Shown: positions 18,163-27,127 of the stretch, one piece after another
How positions within the stretch are numbered: the stretch's first letter is position 1
Layout of the letters: every line of letters starts with the position of its first letter
From: Methanoregula sp.
GTDB lineage: Archaea > Halobacteriota > Methanomicrobia > Methanomicrobiales > Methanospirillaceae
DNA length: 64,000 nt
Direction: 5' to 3'
Assembly: GCA_028679075.1 (NCBI GenBank)
Contig: JAJRCF010000001.1
Coordinates: 186,001-250,000 of the forward strand
Program-made: the position numbers and the translations under genes
Notes under the pieces: model-generated
What the model was told of the DNA's origin: nothing
Databases searched by the model: none
What the model saw: the letters and a program-made list of their open reading frames with translations, nothing else

Positions 18163-18573
18163 TCATACCCTGAACGCGACCCCGGTGAACTCGGCAACGG
18201 GCCGCTCGCCCGCGTACACCATGACCCGGTACGTGTCGCAGGCGCCGTTGTCCTGCACCCGCTCTGCAATGGCAACGAGCAGGCCCGTTGCAGGAACGAG
18301 ATACATGATGCTGACCGAGACCGCGACGCGGTGCGTCCCGCAGCAGTTTGCGGCAATGCCAAAGGCCTGGTCGGCGACAGAGAAGATCGCCCCCCCATGA
18401 GCTACGCCACCCGGGTTCATCTTGCCCGTGCAATCCATGGTGACACGGGAGTAGCCCTCCCGGGCGTCCGTGATCTCCATCCCCAGGAGACGGGCATACT
18501 CGCTGTTGTTGAACTCCTGTACCTGTGCCCTCACAGCCTCATTATCCGTATGTTCATGCGGTGTGCCGGTCAT
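18163..18573 (-). CDS. PaaI-type hotdog thioesterase
   Basis: The protein (136 aa from the ATG at 18573) is a hotdog-fold acyl-CoA thioesterase: the motif MNPGGVAHGGAIFSVADQAFG near residue 54 carries the conserved HGG and catalytic acidic residue found in PaaI/YdiI enzymes. The substrate is unknown. The frame is open for 42 further codons upstream, but that extension overlaps the glycosyltransferase gene and lacks family similarity. The gap to the upstream gene is 31 bases, so the two may be co-transcribed. Confidence 0.82.
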   Translation of the reverse strand: MTGTPHEHTDNEAVRAQVQEFNNSEYARLLGMEITDAREGYSRVTMDCTGKMNPGGVAHGGAIFSVADQAFGIAANCCGTHRVAVSVSIMYLVPATGLLVAIAERVQDNGACDTYRVMVYAGERPVAEFTGVAFRV

Positions 18574-18604
18574 AAAAAGCGATGATGGGGGGACCCTCGG
18601 GTCC

Positions 18605-19303
18605 TCACTTGTATTTTTTCTGGGTGTAGGAGTATTTCCCGCTCTCGCCACCATCGGCGACAATGTACACCCATTCGTACAGGGACTGCATGGTGCCAAA
18701 CTGCTGGTAACGGCGCATGGAGAAACCGACGTTCAGTTTCCCGTCGAATTTCACGGTACCGAGGTCTTTCATCCGCATTGCGATCTCGAGGTCGTCCCCG
18801 GCATCGATGCACCGGTACATGCCGGCCTTTAAGAAAGCGTCCTTCCGGAACGCGGTGTTGCACCCGAGGGTGTAATAGAAGGTCTGGCTGTAGTAACCGA
18901 TCCGGGAGAAGGTGTTTGCAAGGAAGAGCGAGAACTTGTTGCCGATCCCCTCTTCGATCGGGTACACGGGGCCATAGAGCTGGACTACGTTTTTGTCCGT
19001 GAAGTCCTCGCCGATCCGCTTGATCCAGGTCGGGGGAATGATACAGTCGGCATCCGTAGTGGCGATGATCTCCCCTTTTGCCTCCATTGCACCATCGTTC
19101 CGGGCCCCGCCGACTTTTTTACTGGTCTGGGTAAAGACCTTGTCGGCATATTTTTTCGCGATCTCGCAGGTCGCGTCCTTCGATCCGCCATCGACAACGA
19201 TGATCTCGTATTCGCTCCGCGGGACGCTCTGGTGGCAGAGCGAGACCAGGCACTGTGCGATATTTTCTTCCTCGTTAAATGTCGGGATGACCACCGATAT
19301 CAT
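18605..19303 (-). CDS. Family 2 glycosyltransferase
   Basis: The protein begins with the classic GT2 pattern VVIPTFNEEENIAQCL and has the nucleotide-sugar binding IIVVDGGSKDAT and the metal-binding TTDADC (DxD-like) motif near residue 95. It lacks membrane helices, so it is probably a cytoplasmic enzyme that adds sugars to surface glycans or lipids. I chose the ATG at 19303 (232 aa) because AGGAG lies upstream, though at a long spacing of 12; starts at 19327 or 19360 cannot be excluded. It follows the FAD protein closely. Confidence 0.85.
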   Translation of the reverse strand: MISVVIPTFNEEENIAQCLVSLCHQSVPRSEYEIIVVDGGSKDATCEIAKKYADKVFTQTSKKVGGARNDGAMEAKGEIIATTDADCIIPPTWIKRIGEDFTDKNVVQLYGPVYPIEEGIGNKFSLFLANTFSRIGYYSQTFYYTLGCNTAFRKDAFLKAGMYRCIDAGDDLEIAMRMKDLGTVKFDGKLNVGFSMRRYQQFGTMQSLYEWVYIVADGGESGKYSYTQKKYK

Positions 19304-19369
19304 GGAAATGCGTGACTCCTCTCTCATTTTTGGGTTTGTCGGAAGATAAGCGTGATGCACAAAACAGCT

Positions 19370-20686
19370 TTATGCGGGACTGTCGTGTGCCATGAAGTTA
19401 AAGACGGACCGTATGACCCCGTCCATGTTCAGGTACTCGAACTGGGCAAAGCGGCCGACGAGCGGGATGCCGGTCTTCGCACAGTAGTCCCTGATCGTGG
19501 CGATATTCTCCAGGTACGAGAGGTCATAGACCACGTATGCGAAAGGCTGTCGTTCAACTGATGAGAAGACGATCGTATCCGGGGTGCAGATCTGCATCTC
19601 TGCAAGCATGCCCGTCACTTCCTGTATGAGATCGTCATCAGAGATGCCCGCGACTTCGTCGCCCGGCTGGTACGTGATCTCTGCAAGGATGGAACTGCAC
19701 CCTTCCGGGGCGGCATGCCTGCTGAAACTGGACGGAAACGAGAGCCGGTTGGTCCTGCCGAGGGTTTTATCCGGGAGGTACATCCATGAGATCGGCGGGA
19801 TGGGCCCCCGGATACCGATGTTGATGCAGGCAAGCGAGTTGTAGACAAGCGCACGGCAGGCTTTGTCCACATCCGGCGGGACATCCTCAAGGCAGGGCAG
19901 CAGGTGCTGGACCGGTATCGTGCAGATCACCCGGTCGGCCCTGATCGTGTCGGTGCCGTTACTGACCAGCCATGCGTTCCCGGTTTTCTTTACCGAGGTG
20001 ACCCGGAACCCGGTGCGGATGAACGGTCCGACCGGTTGTGCGATCGCCCGGACAAGGGCTTCGATCCCGCCGTCGAGCGGGTAGGAGAAGACGGCCTGGT
20101 GGGTATAGCCCTCGGTCTCGATCCCGATCGCGGATTTGATGATGTCTTCTACCGGTGGCCGGGGGATGCGGCCGTCCACCCAGTGGAACGACATCTTCTC
20201 CGTAGGGTATTTCCAGATCTTCTCATTGTAGGGCACCATGTAGCACTCGGCAATGCCCGGGCCGAACGTGTAATAGATCCATTCCCGGAAGTTCTCCGGC
20301 TTCTTTGCAATATCCCTCTCGACTTCGATAAGGTTCTGGACAAAACCGTTGATGCAGAAAAAACGGTCTTCCATGGGGAGTTCGTACAGCCCGTTCTCGA
20401 ACGGGTACCTGACGTACCGGCCCTTGTAGAAGATCTTGGTATTCCGGTTGTTCCTCTGTTCGTTCTCCGCGATCATGCGGCGCATAAACGCGAGGACATC
20501 GGCGTCCCGGGAAAAAATGATGTGGGAACCGCCGATATCAAACGTAAACCCGGATTTCGTCCTCGAACGGCAGAGGCCGCCATACTCTGGTTCCGCTTCA
20601 AGGACAATGACATCGTCCCCCCGCTCATGAAGGAGCCGGGCAAGCGTCAGGCCACAGAGACCGCCACCAAGAATTGCTGTCGTCAC
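19370..20686 (-). CDS. FAD-dependent protoporphyrinogen oxidase/UDP-galactopyranose mutase-like protein
   Basis: The 438-aa protein opens with a dinucleotide-binding motif AILGGGLCGLTLARLL, then VLEAEPEYGGLCRS, and has GGSHIIF near residue 53 and YPLDGGIEALVRAI near 203. These are features of the NAD(P)-binding Rossmann amine-oxidase superfamily. Relatives next to glycosyltransferases often act on nucleotide sugars or polyprenyl lipids. The neighbouring GT2 gene supports a role in surface polysaccharide or lipid synthesis, but the substrate is not determinable here. Confidence 0.72.
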   Translation of the reverse strand: MTTAILGGGLCGLTLARLLHERGDDVIVLEAEPEYGGLCRSRTKSGFTFDIGGSHIIFSRDADVLAFMRRMIAENEQRNNRNTKIFYKGRYVRYPFENGLYELPMEDRFFCINGFVQNLIEVERDIAKKPENFREWIYYTFGPGIAECYMVPYNEKIWKYPTEKMSFHWVDGRIPRPPVEDIIKSAIGIETEGYTHQAVFSYPLDGGIEALVRAIAQPVGPFIRTGFRVTSVKKTGNAWLVSNGTDTIRADRVICTIPVQHLLPCLEDVPPDVDKACRALVYNSLACINIGIRGPIPPISWMYLPDKTLGRTNRLSFPSSFSRHAAPEGCSSILAEITYQPGDEVAGISDDDLIQEVTGMLAEMQICTPDTIVFSSVERQPFAYVVYDLSYLENIATIRDYCAKTGIPLVGRFAQFEYLNMDGVIRSVFNFMAHDSPA

Positions 20687-20747
20687 TGCACATACGTTGG
20701 CGTGCAGGATTTATATTCATGAGGGTTAATACGGGGCCGGTCTTCCG

Positions 20748-21476
20748 TCATACCGGAATCGGCATGGGAGTGTCCGGGGCCGTGCACTGGCCGTACCGGC
20801 AGAGCAGGCCGGCAGGACAATTATTGAGGCACGAACCGCAGTGGTCGGGGTCCGTGAGGAGATCGTAACAGCCGTCAATGCAGCTGGTCTTTCCCAGCGA
20901 ACACGCAACCTGGCACTGGCCGTTCATGCAGGACTGTCCCGAGGGGCAGGTATTGTTGCAGAACCCGCAATGGTCCGAATTGTATCTGACATCAATACAC
21001 TGGTTACCGCAATTCCTCCGGTCTGCTGCACAGACAACAGGTTTTGTGGCCGTAAGTGCAGTCGTGATGGTGGGGATCTCCGCAGGGACAATGTTGGTTG
21101 TCGGGACGGGGATAGTAGCGGTTGGCAGCGGTTCTTCGTTCTCGACAATTACATACGATCCGTTCTGCGAATCGCCGGACAGGTTCCCGGATCCCGCGGC
21201 CGGTGACGTGGTCGCAGGATTACCGCCGATACCGGATCCGGTGAGCATGAAATACATCCCGGCAATGATGATGAGGGCAAGAGCAGTCAGCAGCACTGCC
21301 ACGACCAGGCGGCGTGAGGGGTGCATCCCGCCACTAACCCCCGGTGCCGGCTGGTGCGATTGGCCGCCAATGTCTGCGGCAAGGGGAGTTTCAAGGGGTG
21401 CACCGCAGTCACCACAGAATTTATCGTCGGGCTTTGTATCAGCACCGCATTGGGAACACAATCGCAGACCAATCAC
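20748..21476 (-). CDS. Zinc-ribbon membrane protein with external cysteine-rich repeats
   Basis: The N-terminus is a zinc ribbon (CSQCGAD then FCGDCGAP, a C-x2-C pair twice). One membrane helix follows near residues 57-78, then a Thr/Pro linker. The C-terminal 90 residues are two cysteine-rich repeats, each with a DHCG.C...CP pattern (SDHCGFCNNTCPSG and PDHCGSCLNNCPAG). The repeats resemble the extracellular Cys-rich modules seen in myxobacterial surface proteins; transfer from bacteria is possible but unproved. The function is unknown. Confidence 0.65.
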   Translation of the reverse strand: MIGLRLCSQCGADTKPDDKFCGDCGAPLETPLAADIGGQSHQPAPGVSGGMHPSRRLVVAVLLTALALIIIAGMYFMLTGSGIGGNPATTSPAAGSGNLSGDSQNGSYVIVENEEPLPTATIPVPTTNIVPAEIPTITTALTATKPVVCAADRRNCGNQCIDVRYNSDHCGFCNNTCPSGQSCMNGQCQVACSLGKTSCIDGCYDLLTDPDHCGSCLNNCPAGLLCRYGQCTAPDTPMPIPV

Positions 21477-21602
21477 CAGATTGAATTTATTCTCATAGTC
21501 CCCTTTCCCGGGAAGAAGAAAAAAGGTTTTCTTTCAACCGGAGAAGGCGCGGACCTGGCCGTATCCAGCGATATTTTTTGTAACCAGGCTCAAAAAAAGG
21601 GA

Positions 21603-23129
21603 TTACTGTTTTGAGATATACCAGCCGGTCTGTGTCTCGTCCAGGACCTTCTCTGCGGTCTTCACGGTCAGCAGGCTGACAACGACCATGGCAAGGAGCG
21701 AGATGACGAATGCATAGGCCGAGAAGTGGAGCGGGATTGCAGCAAAGTCAACACCCATGGCATTGACCTTGAAGTAGTTGAGGAAACCGAAGAGGAGAGC
21801 TGCAAGGAGGCCGAGCGTCATGCTCGCAAGGGCACCTTCCCGGGTTGCACCCCGCCAGTACAGGCCGGCAAGGAGCGGGACAGCAAACGTGGCAAGCATC
21901 GTGCCGATACCCATCCAGATCAGGACGGCAAGCATATCCGGGGGATACATCGCGATAACCATCGTCCCGACTGCCGAGAGGACAACGACAATCTTCGAGA
22001 GCAGGAGGACATTCTTGTCATCCGCATCGGGTTTCAGGACTTTCTTGTAGATGTCCCACGAGAACATGGCCCCGATCGTGAGCATGAGCCGGTCGGTAGT
22101 TGACATGACCGCTGCGAGTACGATAACGGCAAAGACCGCCCAGAGGGCCATGATCGGCATGGCATACTGGATGCCGTAGAGGATGACGAAGTCCTGTGCA
22201 TTGGAGACTGCCGGGAGAGTGAAGACCCCTTCCTTGACCATCACGAGCCCGGCAAAGCCGGCAAATTTCAGGAGGAAGATGACGACCCCGTAGACAACGA
22301 AGGCGATCAGCGGGGACCACTTGAAGTATTTGACATCTTTTATCGCGAGCACATTGTTGATCACGTGCGGGGCACAGGCAAGCCCGAGCCCGAGCAGGAG
22401 CGCGAACGAGAGCACGTAGGGCGGTGCGAATGCGCCCACGGGGTTCCACGGCATGACGAGGTTCGGGTTGATCGTGGCAATGAACTCGTTGACATGGGTG
22501 AAGCCACCGGCGTACCAGATAATAATCGGGGCCATGACCAGTACCCCGATGATAAGCGTAACGGACTGGACGAGCGAGGCCCATGCAACGGCATAGAGAC
22601 CGCCGATCGCAGTGTAGGCCATAGTGACAAACGTCGCGATCACGAGCGCGAGCCAGAGCGGGATCCCAAAGAGCCACATCAGGACGATCGAGATCGCGGT
22701 GTACTGGCCGACAAGGTAGATGAGCGAGACAATGATCCCGGCCACCGCGGAGAGGGTACGCAGTGCGACCGGGCTCTCGTACCGGTGGGCGAGATAGTCC
22801 TGCACGGTCATATAACCGGCGCTCCGGGATACGTTGTGGAGCTTGACACCAAAGAAGATGATACAGATACCGATCGAGAGCGGAACAAAGATCTGCTCCC
22901 AGATGGTGGGCCAGCCGGCTTTGTAACCGAGGCCCGAAACCCCGAGGAGCGACATGCCCGAGCAGACCGTGCCGATCATCAGGAGGATGAAGACCCAGAA
23001 CCCAAGCTGGCGCCCGGCAACGAGATAATCTTCTGTGTTCTTGATCTTCTTTGAAGCCCACGCCCCGATGCCAAGCATGGCAATAAAGTAGAGGCCGACA
23101 ACACCGACAGTTACCCAGTCAGCTTCCAT
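21603..23129 (-). CDS. Sodium:solute symporter (SSS family)
   Basis: The 508-aa protein has about 13 membrane helices and SSS (PutP/PanF) motifs: NTEDYLVAGRQLGFWVF near residue 31, GMSLLGVSGLGYKAGWPT near 58, and GGLYAVAWASLVQSV near 174. Such proteins import amino acids, carboxylates or vitamins using sodium ions. The start overlaps the stop of a 34-aa upstream gene by one base (TGATG), a sign of coupled translation. The neighbouring liv genes suggest an amino-acid-like or organic-acid substrate. Confidence 0.9.
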   Translation of the reverse strand: MEADWVTVGVVGLYFIAMLGIGAWASKKIKNTEDYLVAGRQLGFWVFILLMIGTVCSGMSLLGVSGLGYKAGWPTIWEQIFVPLSIGICIIFFGVKLHNVSRSAGYMTVQDYLAHRYESPVALRTLSAVAGIIVSLIYLVGQYTAISIVLMWLFGIPLWLALVIATFVTMAYTAIGGLYAVAWASLVQSVTLIIGVLVMAPIIIWYAGGFTHVNEFIATINPNLVMPWNPVGAFAPPYVLSFALLLGLGLACAPHVINNVLAIKDVKYFKWSPLIAFVVYGVVIFLLKFAGFAGLVMVKEGVFTLPAVSNAQDFVILYGIQYAMPIMALWAVFAVIVLAAVMSTTDRLMLTIGAMFSWDIYKKVLKPDADDKNVLLLSKIVVVLSAVGTMVIAMYPPDMLAVLIWMGIGTMLATFAVPLLAGLYWRGATREGALASMTLGLLAALLFGFLNYFKVNAMGVDFAAIPLHFSAYAFVISLLAMVVVSLLTVKTAEKVLDETQTGWYISKQ

Positions 23130-23233
23130 CAGTCATGCCCCTTGAAAGTGAGTCCCCAGTACAGCAATGCGATAGTGATGACGAGCACAACGCCGCCAAC
23201 AGCCATGATAGTGATATCCGGCAATCCAAACAT
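23129..23233 (-). CDS. Symporter small accessory protein (34 aa)
   Basis: This short gene encodes one hydrophobic helix (core IMAVGGVVLVITIALLYWG) after MFGLPDIT and ends TFKGHD. Its stop codon shares a base with the symporter start. A GGAT ribosome-site-like motif lies just before its ATG. Small one-helix partners preceding SSS symporters are a known family (symporter small accessory proteins). Its size means automated annotation could miss it. Confidence 0.75.
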   Translation of the reverse strand: MFGLPDITIMAVGGVVLVITIALLYWGLTFKGHD

Positions 23234-23255
23234 GATATCCAAAAAGTTTGTGGTA

Positions 23256-23270
23256 TGTTAACATTTAACA
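23256..23270. promoter_or_regulatory. Operator site TGTTA-N5-TAACA
   Basis: TGTTA ACATT TAACA is a perfect palindrome with 5-bp arms. It lies 23-37 bases upstream of the small accessory gene, near its probable transcription start (a TTAAA box overlaps it). The same TGYTA-N5-TARCA pattern occurs before livG and livK. Confidence 0.55.
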
Positions 23271-23319
23271 CGATCGAAATGCATCGGAGAACATCACGAT
23301 TATCTTTATTATTGCACCG

Positions 23320-23334
23320 TGCTAACATGTAGCA
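23320..23334. promoter_or_regulatory. Operator site TGCTA-N5-TAGCA
   Basis: TGCTA ACATG TAGCA lies 31-45 bases before the livG start, adjacent to a TATA-like GCATAAAAG. The arms are identical to those of the site before livK at 28359-28373. Confidence 0.6.
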
Positions 23335-23364
23335 TAAAAGATACCATCCAAAAGATCATCGCTC

Positions 23365-24093
23365 ATGCTCGCCCTCACCGGAGTAACCAAACAGATTGGC
23401 GGCCTCACTGCAGTGAACAATGTCGATCTGACCATAGGCGACGGCCAGATTGTCGGCCTCGTCGGCCCGAACGGGGCGGGCAAGACAACCCTCCTGAATA
23501 TTATCTCCGGCATGATCCCCCCGACAGCAGGGAAAGTCTCGTTCCTTGGCGAAGATATTACCGGCATGAAAGCGGACACGATCTGCCGGAAGGGAATAGC
23601 AAAGACTTTCCAGATCGCAGAATCGTTCCCGAACCTGAGCGCAGAACAGTGCGTCATGGTAGGCGTGCTCTTCGGGAACCGGCACGCACCCGGGATGCGA
23701 CAGGCAAAGAGGGAGGCAAAAGAGATCCTAAACGAAGTCAATTTCCCGGAGGAGAAGACCGGGACCCTGACACGGAACCTCAATGTGGTCGAGCTCAAGC
23801 GCCTCCAGCTCGCCCGGGCCCTTGCCTGCCACCCGAAACTCCTTCTCCTTGACGAGATCACCACCGGGCTCAACCCGAGCGAGAGTAACGAGGCGGTCGG
23901 ACTTATCCGGAAGATCCGTGACAACGGGACCTCGATCCTCATCATCGAGCACGTGATGAGCGTCATCATGGGCGTTTCCAACCGGATTGTCGTGCTCGAC
24001 CATGGCGAAAAGATTGCCGACGGCCACCCGCACGATGTCGTGAACAACCAGCGGGTCATCGATACCTACCTCGGCGATATCGACGCATTTTAA
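23365..24093 (+). CDS. livG: LivG-type ABC transporter ATPase
   Basis: This 242-aa ATPase has Walker A VGPNGAGKTT near residue 34, a Q-loop (FQIAESFPNL), a family-typical degenerate signature NLNVVELKRLQLARAL near 145, Walker B LLLLDEITTGLNP, and the HVM switch histidine. It belongs to the branched-chain amino acid (HAAT) family. Together with LivF, H, M and K it makes a complete importer. It is divergent from the symporter operon, and livF begins 15 bases downstream. Confidence 0.92.
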   Translation: MLALTGVTKQIGGLTAVNNVDLTIGDGQIVGLVGPNGAGKTTLLNIISGMIPPTAGKVSFLGEDITGMKADTICRKGIAKTFQIAESFPNLSAEQCVMVGVLFGNRHAPGMRQAKREAKEILNEVNFPEEKTGTLTRNLNVVELKRLQLARALACHPKLLLLDEITTGLNPSESNEAVGLIRKIRDNGTSILIIEHVMSVIMGVSNRIVVLDHGEKIADGHPHDVVNNQRVIDTYLGDIDAF

Positions 24094-24108
24094 AGGAGTG
24101 TTCCCTTT

Positions 24109-24804
24109 ATGCTCTCTGTCTCCAGCCTCAATGTCTTCCACGGAAACCTCCAGGTTGTCTGGGATCTCTCATTCCATGTCAATAAGGGCGAGATCGTCAC
24201 CATGATCGGCCCGAACGGCGCCGGCAAGACAACGACAGTCGAGACCATCATAGGGCTCAACCGGAAGGCAACCGGCTCGGTCCTCTTCGATGGCAAACCA
24301 ATCCTCGGGCACCACCCAAACGAGTTGTTTTCAAAAGGGCTTGCCCTGGTGCCGGAGAAACGGGAGATCTTCCCCTCCATGCCCGTAATCGAGAACCTCC
24401 GGCTGGGCGGCACCGGCAACCAGGACCCGGACGCGACCCTTGCCCGTATCTTCCGCCTCTTCCCGGTCCTGCAGGAGCGGGAGCGCCAGGAGGCAGGCAC
24501 GTTGAGCGGCGGCGAGCAGCAGATGCTTGCCATCGGCCGGGCACTCATGTCGGAGCCCCGGCTCCTCATCCTCGACGAACCCTCCACCGGCCTCTCCCCC
24601 CTCCTCACCGGCCAGGTCTTCCGGTCGCTCGAGCAGCTCGGCAGGGAGGGGATGACCATTCTTCTGCTCGAGCAGAACGTCAGGAACGCGCTTGCGATGT
24701 GCGACCGGGGGTACGTGCTGGAGAACGGCAGGATCGTGCAGGAAGGTACGTCAAAGGAACTCCTGCAGGACACGCGGATCCAGAAGGCGTACCTGGGATT
24801 TTGA
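24109..24804 (+). CDS. livF: LivF-type ABC transporter ATPase
   Basis: The second ATPase (231 aa) has Walker A IGPNGAGKTT near residue 33, the typical LivF Q-loop region LVPEKREIFPSMPV, signature LSGGEQQMLAIGRAL near 130, and Walker B LLILDEPSTGLSP. It pairs with LivG as the heterodimeric motor of a HAAT importer. AGGAGTG precedes the ATG. A T-run starts at the stop codon (TGATTTTTTTTAA, about 24803-24812) and could terminate the transcript. Confidence 0.92.
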   Translation: MLSVSSLNVFHGNLQVVWDLSFHVNKGEIVTMIGPNGAGKTTTVETIIGLNRKATGSVLFDGKPILGHHPNELFSKGLALVPEKREIFPSMPVIENLRLGGTGNQDPDATLARIFRLFPVLQERERQEAGTLSGGEQQMLAIGRALMSEPRLLILDEPSTGLSPLLTGQVFRSLEQLGREGMTILLLEQNVRNALAMCDRGYVLENGRIVQEGTSKELLQDTRIQKAYLGF

Positions 24805-24845
24805 TTTTTTTTAAGAGAATTGCAATACTAATACAATATTAACGA

Positions 24846-25014
24846 GGGCTCCCCGCCTCAGGGCCTCTCCGAGGCACGGCGGGGCAAATTACCTGTTTTT
24901 ATGCTAACCTCCTTGCCCAGCGAGGCCCCGACAGGAATCGACCGTTGCATCAGCAAGGGTCGATTGGAGAAGTGAAACTTCGACTCGGCCGAGCGACCCC
25001 CGAAGGGGGTGGGA
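24846..25014 (+). repeat. Dispersed hairpin-rich repeat, copy A
   Basis: Between the converging livF and livM genes lies a diverged copy of the repeat seen at 43261 and 44791. It shares the CCCCGCC...GGCGGGG stem with inner CCTC/GAGG (24851-24886), a TTGCCCAGCGAGG block, and a GCATCAGC loop. The loop closes a long stem, AATCGACC/GGTCGATT plus TTGC/GCAA (24936-24965), whose pairs differ from those in the other copies but still match. The end, CCGAGCGACCCCC with a following GGGGGT, is the reverse complement of a module inside the MITE at 11544-11575. Confidence 0.7.
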
Positions 25015-25062
25015 CAATTCGCAAATTCTACAATAGTTAAGAAAAACGGAGCCTATTCAGCC

Positions 25063-26052
25063 TTACTCCGCCGCAGCTTCCGTCACCGGCTCCTTCTGCT
25101 TCCTTCTCTTTATCCACTCCTGCACCTGTTCCGGCAAACTGACAAGCCCCCGGGGCAGGAAGATAATGGTGAGAATGAGGATGACACCGATAACGACGTA
25201 CCGGGCGAACGTGATCCCGGTTGCCTTGAGCCCTTCCCAGAGAATGGTAAGCACAACCGTCCCAATCACCGGGCCTGCGAGCGTACCGAGCCCGCCGAGA
25301 ATGACATAGGTGATCGGCCAGAACGAGTTGTCAACGCCGTATAACTCCGGTGTAATATACCCGATATGGTGGATCTGGAGTGCCCCGGCAACGCCTGCAA
25401 TGAACGCGGATAGTGCGAATGCGAGGAGCCGGTAGCGGACCGGGTCTATACCGGCTGCCCGGGCCTCGGTCTCGTTCTCGCGGATCGCGAGGAAAGCAAG
25501 GCCGATCCGGGATTTCATGATGTACCAGATCGCCGCGATGGCTGCAATGGTGATGAGGAGGATGGCATAGTACTCGATCAGCTGGTAGCCCGGGATGGAC
25601 GGGCTCACGAGCCGGGGCGACGGGATCCCGTCCCAGCCACCGGTCATGGGAGCAAGGACACTGACCGTCAGGGTCTGGACGATGATAGCAAATCCGAACG
25701 TCACCATGGCAAGGAACCATTCCTTGAGCCGCACGCAGGTGAGGCCGATGAGGATCCCGATGAACGCCGCCACGGCTGCGCCAAGGAAGATGGTGATGAA
25801 CGGGGTGATGCCGAGCTTTGCCGCGATGAGGGTCGATCCATAAGCACCGATGCCGAAGAACGCGGCATGGCCAAGCGACCCCTGCCCGGAATACGCGAGG
25901 AGGTTCCAGGCCGAAGCAAAGATGATGGAGATCAGCATCAGGACAGCGAGGTTTACGATAAACATGTTGTCAGTGAGGAACGGGATGGCGACGGCAATGA
26001 TGAGCGCTGCGGCGGTCCCATATGGTATCAATTTCTCTCGTGTCAGCTGCAT
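25063..26052 (-). CDS. livM: LivM-type ABC permease
   Basis: This is the second HAAT permease (329 aa), with about 10 helices and the family motif SLGHAAFFGIGAYG near residue 60 and the ATPase-coupling AIRENETEARAAGIDP near 190. I place the start at the ATG at 26052, 4 bases after the livH stop; an upstream in-frame start at 26076 would overlap livH. The charged tail with RRKQKEPVTEAAAE is cytoplasmic. Confidence 0.92.
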   Translation of the reverse strand: MQLTREKLIPYGTAAALIIAVAIPFLTDNMFIVNLAVLMLISIIFASAWNLLAYSGQGSLGHAAFFGIGAYGSTLIAAKLGITPFITIFLGAAVAAFIGILIGLTCVRLKEWFLAMVTFGFAIIVQTLTVSVLAPMTGGWDGIPSPRLVSPSIPGYQLIEYYAILLITIAAIAAIWYIMKSRIGLAFLAIRENETEARAAGIDPVRYRLLAFALSAFIAGVAGALQIHHIGYITPELYGVDNSFWPITYVILGGLGTLAGPVIGTVVLTILWEGLKATGITFARYVVIGVILILTIIFLPRGLVSLPEQVQEWIKRRKQKEPVTEAAAE

Positions 26053-26056
26053 GGCC

Positions 26057-26935
<879 letters not shown>

Positions 26936-27007
26936 CGGCTGATCAGCACCTGCCCGGGTATATGCAGTATATCGTTATGTCCATAATAAAAAGGGGATGG
27001 AATAAAT

Positions 27008-27127
27008 CTACGAGCTGCTGCCTGGCACATACCACGACGGAAGGACGAACTCCGTTGTTTTCAGGTTGTCGGGCCAGACGATCGAGGGGCGGGTCTCTCC
27101 GGACTTTGCGTCGGGCGAGAGCTGCTA
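27008..27127 (-). other. In-frame continuation of livK beyond an amber codon
   Basis: After the TAG at 27125-27127 the livK frame stays open for 38 more codons to a second TAG at 27008-27010. The translation (QLSPDAKSGETRPSIVWP, then DNLKTTEFVLPSWYVPG) looks like the normal end of this binding-protein family, where the stretch ahead of VWP is conserved. The amber codon stands where Q or E is expected, so a CAG-to-TAG change is the simplest explanation. TAG is used as an ordinary stop elsewhere here (for example vWA at 53658 and pntB at 54539), and no pyrrolysine genes are in the window. Confidence 0.75.

Noticed and set aside
27125-27127. Pyrrolysine codon in livK
   Set aside because: Kept only as one possibility. 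No pylTSBCD genes are visible, TAG ends other genes here, and the protein is not a methylamine methyltransferase.
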